Of a stretch of 64,000 nucleotides of DNA, positions 54,290 through 64,000 are shown piece after piece. Position 1 is the stretch's first letter, and each line of letters opens with the position of its first letter. Both the position numbers and the translations under genes were made by a program. The DNA lies in the NCBI GenBank assembly GCA_039090855.1, contig CM077002.1, positions 84,262,194 to 84,326,193 of the forward strand, read 5' to 3'. The DNA is from Macrothele yani. Its lineage: Eukaryota; Arthropoda; Arachnida; Araneae; Macrothelidae. Under the pieces are notes generated by a model. That model did not search any database. It was not told the origin of the DNA and saw nothing but the letters and a program-made list of their open reading frames with translations.

Positions 54290-56046
54290 AAAGATGATAC
54301 CGAATTTTCGGTTATAATGAGTACGTATTTTGCATTCTTTCCGACATGAATGAATTTCTTCGGTTATTTTTAATAAATGGAACCTGTTACAAAAGAAACA
54401 GAATACTGCAAATAAAAATAAAATCAGTAAACCGGATTTATGTAATCGATAAAACATCTAGACATAGAAATAGTTACCTTCTCCCACTAGCGGGTGAAAA
54501 GTATGTTACGAAAATTTACAAACCATGTACAAAAAGTTTCTCATAGCTAAAGAAATATATCAATGTCAAAGGGATCTTCAAATGGAACAGTTAAAAGAAG
54601 AGGTACATAATATACATTTTCGCCCCTAACGTAAGAATTTTGAATAGTGGAAAAGTCAGAAAATATGCGAAAGCTAGAAGAAAACAATTTTTAAAATACG
54701 TCTTCATAGCAAAAGCTAAGGAAAACACAATTTTTCAAATACCTCTCCTGGAAGCAGAGGTAGCGAGAAAAAGGTTTTGACATTTACACACCCTAGCAGG
54801 AAACCTGTGCATTATTTAAAGAGGACAATATTACCGATATTTACTGTAGCAAATGTCTTAGAGTAAAAAAGGAAAGTTTTAATAGGATTTTTAGAAAATG
54901 AGAAACAGCTGAAAAAAATAGAAAACACACTAACACCAGCAAGAGCCAGAATTGTGAAGTACAACAGTCCAGTCAAAGTTTTCCACAAGGTAAGAGGTAG
55001 GCAGCGTGAAAATAATCTTTTTCTAATCGGACGTTTAGAAGCAGAGATATCTACAAAAACAGATTAAACATCTGCGCCACCCAGCGGGAAAATTGCGCAT
55101 TATTTTTGGCAGGAAATGCGTACAAAATGTTTTGGCAGTTAGTAGTATCTGACTGAAAAATTTTTTTCGATCAGGTTTTTAGACGTGCACATATTGCTGC
55201 AAACAGAAATGGGAAACTTGTGCCCTCTAGTGACAAATTCTGCGTTGAGAAAAGTTTGAAATTATTTGCAAAACATTTGGCACTAAAAACTCTTTCCGAC
55301 AAAACAACAACAACAACAACAAAATATCTAGAGAGAGAGATCGACAAAAAGAAGATATTCTTCTACGCTCCCCAGCAGAAGAACTATGTACCATTTTAAA
55401 CGGGAAGTATTTTGCAAAAGATTTGTCGTGGTGAGTGTTTTCTGACCGTGAAATAATTTTTTTTCAATCGAGTTTCTAGGAGCACAGATATTGTTGCAAA
55501 AACATCTAAAAAAGAGATATATACAATTACGCCTTCTTGTGGCCAAACAATTCTTCACCAAAAATTGATTAGAAATTATTTCCCATCAGGAACTCTATCT
55601 GATGTAAAAATAATTTTTCAGATCGGAATTATAGAAGCAAAGATTTCAGGGAAATCGCAATTTATCTTTATTCACGCAGCAGAAAAACTATATATTACTT
55701 GAAAAAGAAACTGTACTCAAAATAGTCTTCGCTACAAATAGTATCGAAAAGAAGAAACGATTTTTTCATTCCGATATTTAGCAGCGATTATGCATGTACG
55801 CTCTCCTGCGGCGATAATGCATGTACGCAATTATGCATGTACGCTCTCTCTCCTGCGGCGAAGTTATACATCGTGAAAAAAAATTCGGAAAGTAGGGATG
55901 ATCGTTCTCACATTTCAGGCTTTCCACTGCTTTCCAATGAAAAAAGAATTCTTCAAATCGAATTTATAGTTGCCGAGATATGGTGTCCATAAGCGGACGG
56001 ACAAAGTGATGCCATAAGCACGTACTTTTTTCTGCAAAAGACGTGC
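54290..56046 (+). mobile_element. Second, older copy of the CGCCCC-motif tandem-array element
   Basis: It starts AAAGATGATACCGAATTTTC and ends GCAAAAGACGTGCT after GCGGACGGACAAAGTG, matching both ends of the element at 24092-26360. Inside, diverged motif units appear near 54620, 54787, 55072, 55223, 55363 and 55528 (ACGCCTTCTTGTGGCCAAAC), and TTTTTCAAAT-type spacers recur. ACAA repeats lie at 55303-55322. Confidence 0.65.
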
Positions 56047-56657
56047 TGAAAACGCACATTCATTCGGCCATTAGAAACTAAGTTTATCATCCTATTTGGT
56101 TTACTACCTTGACTCCCAGTTGTTTTTGAAGCCAATTCCTGTCACCCAAATCGAGCTGCTGTTTTTGAAGAGATTTTGTAGAATTTCTTTTCGTGCGTAT
56201 CATGAATGTTATGGAATCTTGACTTTACCTGAAAGTCTTATTTCACGTCTTGAATTATGTCTGTTTTGGGAAATTGCATTTATTTGGTTTAAGTCGTTCC
56301 ATTTTTGTTTCTATAAATGTTCTAAATAGGAAGCCATTATTGTTTTTACTCACACATTTCACTGTAGTTAAATTTATTTGTAATTTTTACTTCCTCATTA
56401 AAGTTGCTTCAACGAATGTGGCGAAATTGCAGCGTCTGTGTCTCTGAGGAGAAGAAATAATAAAGTAGATTTCTTTCACAAGAAGTACATATATGAGTCC
56501 AATAAAGAGTACGTGATGACCATTTGTTTAAGTTGAATCTCTAAATAAGTGTCGTTCAGTACATAAACTGTTGCTTTAAATCATGAATTTGTTGTGAAAA
56601 ACTTTGCTTCCGTTTAGTCACGTAAACAGAAATTTACTCTCTTCTAATCACTATGTA
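56047..56657. other. Intergenic, nothing recognised
   Basis: AT-rich with no supported feature. Confidence 0.4.
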
Positions 56658-58143
56658 CACTGCTGGCCACCCAAAATGCAACACCAAGAAGAAAGCATCT
56701 GATTGGCCTGTAATCCGCAGCATGCGTCGCCCGCGAGAGGGCATGCACACGATTAGCATTGAGGGCATATGCAAATCATGTGCGCCCGGCACGTCACCGA
56801 AAAGCACTATAAGAAGGGTGCACAGAAGGCGGGGTGTAAGTAGTGGAAGTGTGTTGTGCTGCCGGACCTGTGCGTTGAAAGCTTCCTGATACCTCGTCGC
56901 AGAATACGGCAGTCTTTCCAACACGTTTCGGAGTTCGACAGAGGACGAATAGTGGCTTATAGAGACAGCGGTTTATCGTACCGAGACATCGGCGCCCTTG
57001 TGGGACGACATCCAGCCACAGTGAGGACGACATCCAGCCGTGTGGGACGACATCCAGGTAATCCATACGTCGCTGGATGTCGCCCGTGTGAGACGACATC
57101 CAGCGACGTATGGATTCGTTGGGTGCAGAAGGGACGGACGGACCGACGTGAGCGATCGCCGCAGCCACGGCACACCACCGAACGAGAGGACCGGCATGTT
57201 GTGCGGCGGGCATTGACGGCTCGCACCGCCACATCACGAACGTTAACGCAGGAATTAGGGTGTGTTGCGCAACAACCTGTGTCAGCACGTATCATTCGAC
57301 GTCGTCTGCAGGAGCGGGGACTTGTGGCACGGCACCCATTTCTCCGATTACTATTGACGTTACACCACCGGCGAATGCGGTGGCAGTCGGCAGTTGAACG
57401 CCGCACATGGACTACGGAATGGCACGGCATTGTCTTCTCCGACGACTCCCGCTTCTGCCTGGGTCACCACGATGGTCGGATCCGCGTGTGGCGGCACTGC
57501 GGCGAGAGACTGTATGACGCCTGCATAATGCATCGCGATAGCGGTCCGTCGCCTGGCGTTATGGTTTGGGGCGCAATTGGACATGACACCCGCACCCCTC
57601 TGGTACGCATCGCCGGTACACTCAAGAGCCACGGAACCATCTCGGACGTTTTGAAGGCTGTAGTCCTCCTTTACCTGCAGGACCTGCCAGCGGCCACGTT
57701 TCAACAGGACAATGCGCGCCCGCACGTGGCACGCATCGTGCAACATTTCTTCACGGCGTAGCAGGTGTCACTGCTGCCGTGGTCCTCCTGTTCTCCCGAT
57801 ATGTCGCCCATCGAACACGTCTGGTCGCTGATCAGCAACCGAGTGGCCCGGCAAGCACCACCCGCGGCTACGCCTGATGAACTGTGGCTACGTGTGGAAG
57901 CAGCCTGGACCGACATACCCTAAGCCCACATCCAAAGCCTCTTTCGTTCGATGCCGGGGCGTGTATCGGCCGTTATTGTCAGCCATGGGGGCCACACGAA
58001 CTATTGATGTCTGCGTGTTCCGCAAGTCGCACGGGCCTGTAAGCTCAATCGTTTCATCTTTGTATCTGTTGTTATGTGTACAGTAAATCTGGCTTTGCTA
58101 TCTCGTGTCGTTCTTGGTGTTGCATTTTGGGTGGCCAGCAGTG
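56658..58143 (+). mobile_element. Tc1-like transposon, family D copy 2 (dead)
   Basis: Both ends carry CACTGCTGGCCACCCAAAAT (right end in complement), flanked by TA at 56656-56657 and 58144-58145. 1486 bp, longer than copy 1 mainly through an extra ~78 bp in the transposase gene. Confidence 0.93.
56856..57999 (+). pseudogene. Tc1-like transposase, family D copy 2
   Basis: The frame 56856-57761 has HTH1 (SEFDRGRIVAYRDSGLSYRDIGALVGRHPATV), then an in-frame insertion of about 26 residues built from repeats of GACGACATCCAG, then VWIRWVQKGR, HTH2 and the IVFSDDSRFCL region, with Glu replaced by Asp next to the catalytic Asp. FQQDNARPHVARIV (second Asp) follows. A TAG at 57759-57761 ends it, but SPDMSPIEHVWSLI continues beyond, with another TAA near 57921. 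The C-terminus frame breaks near 57980. Confidence 0.9.
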
Positions 58144-58145
58144 TA

Positions 58146-60299
58146 TATTATGATCACCAGATCCTTGAGCTTACAGAAACTTTATCTAAAATATCAAAAA
58201 ATGAAGGCATACCTCTAATAAGCTTTGATCTCGTTTTTATGCTGTGGGTTTTAGTTATGTGTGAGACACTGTCTCAGATTTTGGGCTGATAACTGGTAAC
58301 CTGAATGCTTTACAAATAATTACAGTGGCCAAATTGTGTCTATCTTTGTTTTACTACATATTGGATCAATTTTTCGTTAGTACACGAGAGCAATCTTTAA
58401 AAGGTTGGCGTTTTTTATTTTGCCGCACCGTCGCTCTTCATGCTATAAATATATATATGTGTGCGTGTCATTTCATGGACATAACAGTCTTATAGAGGTC
58501 CTTTTCCTCCGCCTGCCATTTATGACCCACGTTGGTGTTATCAGGTGCCGAGAATTAACTACCTCATACGCTGCTTTCTTGCTTGCAAAGGGAACGCAGT
58601 AATTCTCACTCACCTTCCTTTTTCGTCCCCCTCTTGCCTATGTTCCAAATGGTCAATTTCAGCTTGTAAACGGCCTCGTGAGAATTTTCGTTTTACGATC
58701 TCCTTATGAAGAATGATACCGTATCCGAATTCTCCTAAGTAAACTCCAGATTTTCGTGTCTTCAAAGAACAAAGTCCATTACGGTAAGGCAACAAGAAAC
58801 CGAAACGTTTAAGGGGAGAAAGTTTTCACTCTTAAGACAACAAAAAGAGCGTTCATGGGTTACATAATTCAGATCAGAGTCTTAGATGAATAAATTGAAA
58901 ATACGCTGTTGTTAGCATGAGTATCAAGAATTTCAAATGTGCTATCAAAAATAAAAACATTTATACAAGTTTTTCCAACCTAAACGTAATAACTCTTAAA
59001 ATAACACTTTTGCGATGCACTTGAAACTAAACACGGATCACGTACATTAGATCTATAATGTCGAACCTTTGCACGAATCGACATATCGGGGTAGCGTGAA
59101 GGTACACAGTGTACTTTCAGATAAAAGGTTGACAAATGTACAACAGCAGTTTCGACTAAGCAAGTGTAGGTTGATTGAGAAAAAATGAATTCTGGAGCTC
59201 TATGCATGCAGTATTTGGTTAAACACGTTAAATACTCTGATTGCAAAGCTTTTGGAGGAAAACATAAGTTGCACGACTCGAACTGCAAAGATACTGTATG
59301 TTTCCGTGGTTTACAAGAAGTACGCGAGCATATCTGCCAGACAGTTTTTGCGATTGGAACCCAGTGGACCGGCAATTATCTGCATGCTTAACATTCTTTA
59401 AAAATGAGCGTTTTTATTTTTTGTATCATCACTACTTTAATATCGGATTCCCGCAATGTTAACCATCAATGAACTGGGCAGTACCTAAGAAGAAATGCTA
59501 CTCGCTAGCAGTAGACTGACTTCCGGTAAGTAACTTCTTTATACACTTTGTTTCGTCCAAGCAGAAAGTTCTTAGTCATCAATCTAGTGCATGGTGGTAC
59601 ACATGCTTCCTACTAATATCCGAGAGTTTTCAGCGTTTTTACAAGATCAGTGTTCCCGTTTTGTAATATAAACGCAGTTCAGATGGCACCATTTAAAGAT
59701 ATTTCTGCCGTACACAGCAAGCATGCACTACTTACATACGTTTTAAACTAATAAGTAGCGTTTTACGAATACAAGACAGGCACAACTAATTACATGCAAT
59801 CATGATAAAAAAATATTCCTATTCAGTTGATGAAACTTCTGAGTTTGACCAAGGTCGTCTAGAAAGCACAAGACCATGACATTAGATATATATTTTCCCT
59901 ATGTTTTTGACGTCACTCTCATGTTACACGGCCTGATACGTCGGTGTCGTGTTCAACTTCATGTACGGCAGCATTAGAAACCAATCTTAAGCCTTTGTTT
60001 CAGCGTGACGTCACTAAAAGAAGGAACTCGTCTCTCTAATATCATGGCCTTGTATTTTCTAGACGGCCATGGTTTGACACTGCTTTACCAAGTCCAATAT
60101 TTTCATGCGAACAAAAGATATTTGAACTAATTACCCTTTTCAGGAACTGAACACAAACGTACTGGGAAATCAATTTACTATCAGGAAATAGTTGGACATA
60201 TCTTCCATACCGTGAAGTAGAACTTGACACGTGGGTAATGAACATTTTTCCATCTACCAGAACAACACTGCTTTCTACTGAAATTTTCCAAAGTAGAAA
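58146..60299. other. Intergenic, nothing recognised
   Basis: Short AT runs and only small ORFs without known motifs. Confidence 0.4.
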
Positions 60300-60385
60300 G
60301 TGTGAGCCAAATGAGCCAAAAATCACATGTTCTCAGGAATTGCCTGAATTTCTTGAATGATGTTGGATTTCAACGCGGCGATGGA

Positions 60386-61251
60386 TCATGGATTATTGCC
60401 GTAAATGCTGACTTTCAAATAGCCCCAGAGAAAGTAATCGAGCGGCGTCGAATTTGGCGACCGCGGAGACCAAAGTTCCTTCGAAATGACTGTTCTGGTA
60501 GAATGACTCAATTTCGGCCATGCTGGCACGGGAAGTATAATATGTTGCTCCATCCTGCTGGAAATATCCAATGGGTAACTCCTCATCGTTCAACTGATTC
60601 ACGAAGGTCTGAAAAATTTCCACGTAAGCTGCTGTCGAGATGGTTGTTTCGAAGAAGATCGGTCCAATAATGCGCCGCTGTGACATCGCACACCAAACAT
60701 CGATCTTTGCTGGATACAGGGGTTCTTCGTGTGTCGCGTGGGGATTGTCACTTGCCCCAAAACGGGCATTTTTGGGCATTGACATATCCAGAATGATGAA
60801 ACCTGGCCTCACCTGTGAACCAACAGTAATCCAGTATGCCAGGATTTTGCTGCAGGAATGTGTGAAACCACTGGCAATATGCCACTCTTTTCACGTGATC
60901 TGGCGTTTTCAATGCGTGAAAAACGCTCACAAGATATGAATGAAGGTTACATTTTTTCGCAGCTCTGTAAAAAGTGCTTGTGGATAAGCCGGTTTCCTGT
61001 GACAGACGTCGTAGGGACTTTTTGGGAGACAGCAATAACAGCTGCCTCACATTCTCGACCGTTTCTTCGGGCATTTGTCGTCGAATTCCTCCATGCGCGT
61101 CACGCAAACTTTCCGTTGTTTCCAATTTCCGTGGCATGGTCAAAATGCAGAGCTTTGATGGTGGTTTCTGACCTCCAAACCTCTTAACGAGTTCTTTTTG
61201 ACACGACTTCAACGATTTAGCCGTGTCAAAAAGAACTCGCACAATATACAC
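60386..61251 (-). pseudogene. IS630/mariner-related transposase, broken
   Basis: 61251-60748: N-terminal HTH (FDTAKSLKSCQKELVKRFGGQKPPSK), VRQLLLLSPKKSLRRLSQET (second HTH), then LDYCWFTGEARFH, where the catalytic Asp of the usual FSDEAHF is Gly. 60812-60393: KIDVWCAMSQRRIIGPIFFE and GYFQQDGATYY (second Asp). A third frame, 60586-60386, gives SPNSTPLDYFLWGYLK with the final Asp. Several frameshifts. It is distinct from the Tc1 families because the last residue is Asp and followed by YFLWG. Confidence 0.82.
61189..61238. repeat. Perfect 17-bp hairpin
   Basis: GAGTTCTTTTTGACACG (61189-61205) and its exact complement (61222-61238) surround a 16-nt loop, within the 5' part of the transposase remnant. 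Confidence 0.85.
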
Positions 61252-61599
61252 TCGCTCCTATAGAGTATAATAGTTCGTTTCAACATTTTCTGTTCTCCGA
61301 CAACACCCACACAACCGTACTGTTCCACAAGCGGCAAAACAACGACCATACTGTGTCGGCAGACTCAGTAAACTGACAGACGCCCGCTCGTCCGGCAGGC
61401 GATGAGGAGTCCCGATACACTAGCTCACTTCTCTCTGACCACGCCCACGACGCCGGCAACTACACGTCGCCTGTGTTTGCTTTCTCATAGCCAGTTCAAA
61501 TTCCGTTACGATATCTTCATTCCTCTTACAATTATTGCAAAAATGCTGGTAAATTAGAGAGTGAAACACCCTGTATATAGAATCATACAGCTCTCTAAT

Positions 61600-62480
61600 A
61601 GTGTTCTGGGGTACCTTGGGACTAGTAGCATTTACCTGTTACCATAATTCAGCGGCATTCCTAGGCTGTACGGAAGAGGCTTGAAAGAGCCGCCAAATGA
61701 GATTCCATTCATTCTCGACGGGTGCGTATTGAAACCTTGCATAGGTATGCCCGGGGGATGTTAGTGATGTGTGGCCGAGTGTTATCTTGCTGTAAAACGT
61801 ACTCTGCAATGCACTCAAAAATGGCAACAACACGAGCTATGAAACGTCATTCACATACCGCCTGGCGGTCACTGTTTACGTTATGGTTACCACATCTGAC
61901 AGGCTATCGTAAATAATGGCACCCCATAGATGTCGTGTTGGCGAACAGTGTGCTTCTCGCGGGCATGTCATCTCCAGAGGCGGAATCAATAACTGTCGGC
62001 ACCGAGTAGAATCGGCACCCATCGCTGAGCACGACTTTGCTACATTCCTCTTGCGACGCAACTCTACTACGACACCATTCCAGCAGAGCTAGGTGCAACC
62101 ATATGGTCAATGACAGTCGACCCAGCGGCGGCCTGGAGCGCCAATCTTTGGTTCCCCTCTCGAGTCGTGACGGTGATGTCCATAATCCCCGCTGCAATCC
62201 ATCAAATGCTCACTGAAGTATCTTGTGGCTTCGCAATATACGCTGATAGATACGTGTTGAAGTTCGTCTGACTGCGCCACTCTCGCTAGGGCGACTGGCG
62301 ATGCATTCTTGCAAACACTGATGCCAACATCGTACAACTGTTCTGGCAGGCCGGTACGCACGGGCCGTAGTTCGGCAAATAGACTAGCCAGCTCACGGAG
62401 GCTTACGGGCTTACCTCTCTCAAACGCGTTCAGATGGCGACAAGGTTTGGTGACGAGGTATCTTCTGTCCATGGATATGC
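61600..62480 (-). pseudogene. Degenerate Tc1-like transposase, separate family
   Basis: Minus-strand pieces: CRHLNAFERGKPVSLRE (HTH start) near 62450, LARVAQSDELQHVSISVY, EWCRSRVASQEECSKVVLSD (catalytic region; the following Glu is Gly) near 62040, SASGDDMPARSTLFANTT and APVENEWNLIWRLFQASS near 61700, the NPIENVW-type Glu region. Many frame changes. The inverted ends were not located. Confidence 0.65.
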
Positions 62481-62489
62481 TGTAGCAGC

Positions 62490-63100
62490 CCTGAACAATA
62501 CGTTGCTTTGCTCCGTACGACCTGGAGCATTGCACCTGACACGGCTTCGGCAGCACGTGTTTGCTGTTTATCACTCTGTATCTCTAGCGATTGGTTGTGT
62601 ACTCGGACGATCTGAATATCTGACCTTCCTCCGCATCCTCAATTTGCATGTGTACGCTAACTTCTTCTGGAAGGAGGCAATTTCAATCTCGAGCAGTGTA
62701 TTTTTCCAGAAATATCGCAAACTTACGAAAAGTGCTGCTTAATCAACTGTCAACTCCCACGTCGCTTTCATTTTTGTGTGCATGTATGCTGAAGTTCTGC
62801 AGTTGTTTATTCTCTTACCCAAGAAGCCTAAATTGTCACAAGAACACATAGGACACAACAAGTCGTTACTGGAGTGCCCTGATAACAATATTTCTCTTTG
62901 GCAGATTCATTCTATTTGACTCCCTTCGAATGTTTCGGATCCCCTTCTTGTCAACTTTTCACTAACTTCAATTTGCAGTCACACTACAGAGTTACAATTT
63001 TGTTATGCAGCACAGAAGGCAATGCATTGATTTAAGCCAGCGTTTCACTGGGCTTGATATTTAACTCCGTACTGTGCACTTACCAGTATCTCACCACCGG
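62490..63100. other. Intergenic, nothing recognised
   Basis: No ORF with known motifs. Confidence 0.4.
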
Positions 63101-63146
63101 CACCTTATTTTTTCACGTCCTGACCTATCACAGACAATACCTTCAA

Positions 63147-64000
63147 TCATAAGCCGTATGCATCACTTAAACCGTCACTGACATTTAGAGTCAGTTTAGC
63201 CCAAACGATTTCTTTCACAGTGTGTTGCAGTACAGAAGTACACTGCTCTACAGCAACAAACGAAATTTGATGGCGTTTGGCTTGTGACTTAATCTTCTGG
63301 AAGGAGAAAGGATACGCCATATCACTGGACACAGAGGCAAACCCCTCACCTAAACAATTCATAATCTCCCAGAGTTCAGCATATGTGCAGCAGGTACTCT
63401 CGAGAATAGAAATCTGGTGAGAACTATAGTTACCCCGGATCTTACAAATCTTTTCCCACACAGTTTTGGGACTGACACGTGAATTGATAGATGAAACATA
63501 CTGAATCCAAGACTCCCTCTTGCTTCGTCGACGTACCAACAGAGAGTAGGATTTTGCTCGTTTAAATGCAACGAGATTAGCATCGGTTGGATAACACCGA
63601 AACGTACACCAGGCTTTATGTTGAGCTCTCCCAGCCGCTGCGCATTTAGGGGTCCACCAAGGCTTCGGACTTCTTGCGAGCGTCCTTTATGTCTTTGGTA
63701 TTGAAAGACCAGCTACCTGAATAATACAAGTTGTAACATCGAAAACAGCTGCGTCGATTGACTCTTGGATCACCATGGCAGAAGATATCACTGCGGACGA
63801 TGCGAAGACCTCCCATCTGGCACGATCCATCCTCTATCGAGGTGGGCGGGAGGCAGAAGATGGCATACTCACATTATGCGAGAGCACAATTTGGAAATGG
63901 TCGCTCTCATGGAGGTCGTTACACACCGTCCACAACCAGTCAACAATAACACTGTTCAACAATGCAATTTTTACAAGAATAAAAAGTGGTTTTTCTTTAT
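63147..64000 (-). pseudogene. LINE ORF2 fragment (I/Jockey-type linker region)
   Basis: The minus strand reads PKPWWTPKCAAAGRAQHKAW (near 63650), then VAFKRAKSYSLLVRRRSKRE, SWIQYVSSINSRVSPKTVWEK and ICKIRGNYSS. This order is the stretch between endonuclease and RT in I/Jockey-group LINEs (WW.PEC, KRES W..Y.SS.N). It ends by about 63147, before any RT motif, and enters the window from the right. Different clade from the RTE copies. Confidence 0.7.

Larger units (their letters stand above)
60300..61579 (-). mobile_element. IS630/mariner-related DNA transposon (DUF4817-type), truncated
   Basis: The outer right end reads TACAGGGTGTTTCACTC on the minus strand at 61579-61563, typical of inverted repeats in this group. 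The transposase follows on the minus strand. The other end is not seen, and homology fades near 60300, so the C-terminal end is missing. Confidence 0.7.

Overview
The window looks like animal, most likely arthropod, nuclear DNA made almost entirely of transposable elements in AT-rich, gene-poor sequence. I see no prokaryotic gene layout, no rRNA and no recognisable host protein gene. The repertoire is Ty3/gypsy LTR elements primed by tRNA-Lys, many Tc1/mariner DNA transposons, RTE-clade LINEs ending in GAT repeats, tRNA-derived SINEs and a foldback element. That mix fits an insect or other arthropod, but I cannot name the species.

Layout. 1-6175: gypsy-1, a Ty3/gypsy element on the minus strand with its 5' LTR at 5492-6175; its 3' LTR lies off the left edge. 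6180-14193: gypsy-2, an older plus-strand member of the same family, interrupted in integrase by an intact Tc1-like transposon (9184-10723) and apparently by gypsy-1 in gag. Its 3' LTR (13733-14193) lies inside an older Tc1 remnant. 15000-19327: two dead Tc1-like elements. 20004-22340: a foldback-type element with short-repeat inverted ends and two ~120-bp tandem arrays. 23313-23583: an inverted repeat containing a tRNA-like sequence. 23989-27455: a Tc1 element split by a 2.27-kb tandem array rich in CTCF-like GC motifs (relative at 54.3-56.0 kb). 28.4-30.9, 38.7-40.75 and 43.5-45.4 kb: three RTE LINE copies. 34.5-35.8, 50.9-52.6 and 56.7-58.1 kb: more Tc1 copies. 60.3-62.5 kb: two other decayed Tc1/mariner relatives. 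63.1-64.0 kb: a LINE fragment. At least nine copies or pieces of one tRNA-derived SINE family are scattered throughout.

The most interesting system is a pair of miniature LTR retrotransposons (TRIMs) at 41126-41709 and 51245-51713. Each has 163-bp LTRs, an HIV-like tRNA-Lys primer-binding site, a purine tract and 4-bp target duplications, but no coding capacity. Each LTR contains a 72-nt tRNA-like cloverleaf with pol III A and B boxes. The stems are kept by paired substitutions between the two diverged copies. LTR termini, primer site and purine tract match the large gypsy elements at 0-14 kb, so this gypsy family is a plausible source of the proteins that mobilise the TRIM.

A second notable point is a canonical -1 frameshift heptamer (TTTAAAC) at the gag-pol junction of gypsy-1, with a homologous, slightly changed site in gypsy-2. 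All assignments come from reading the sequence; no database search was run.
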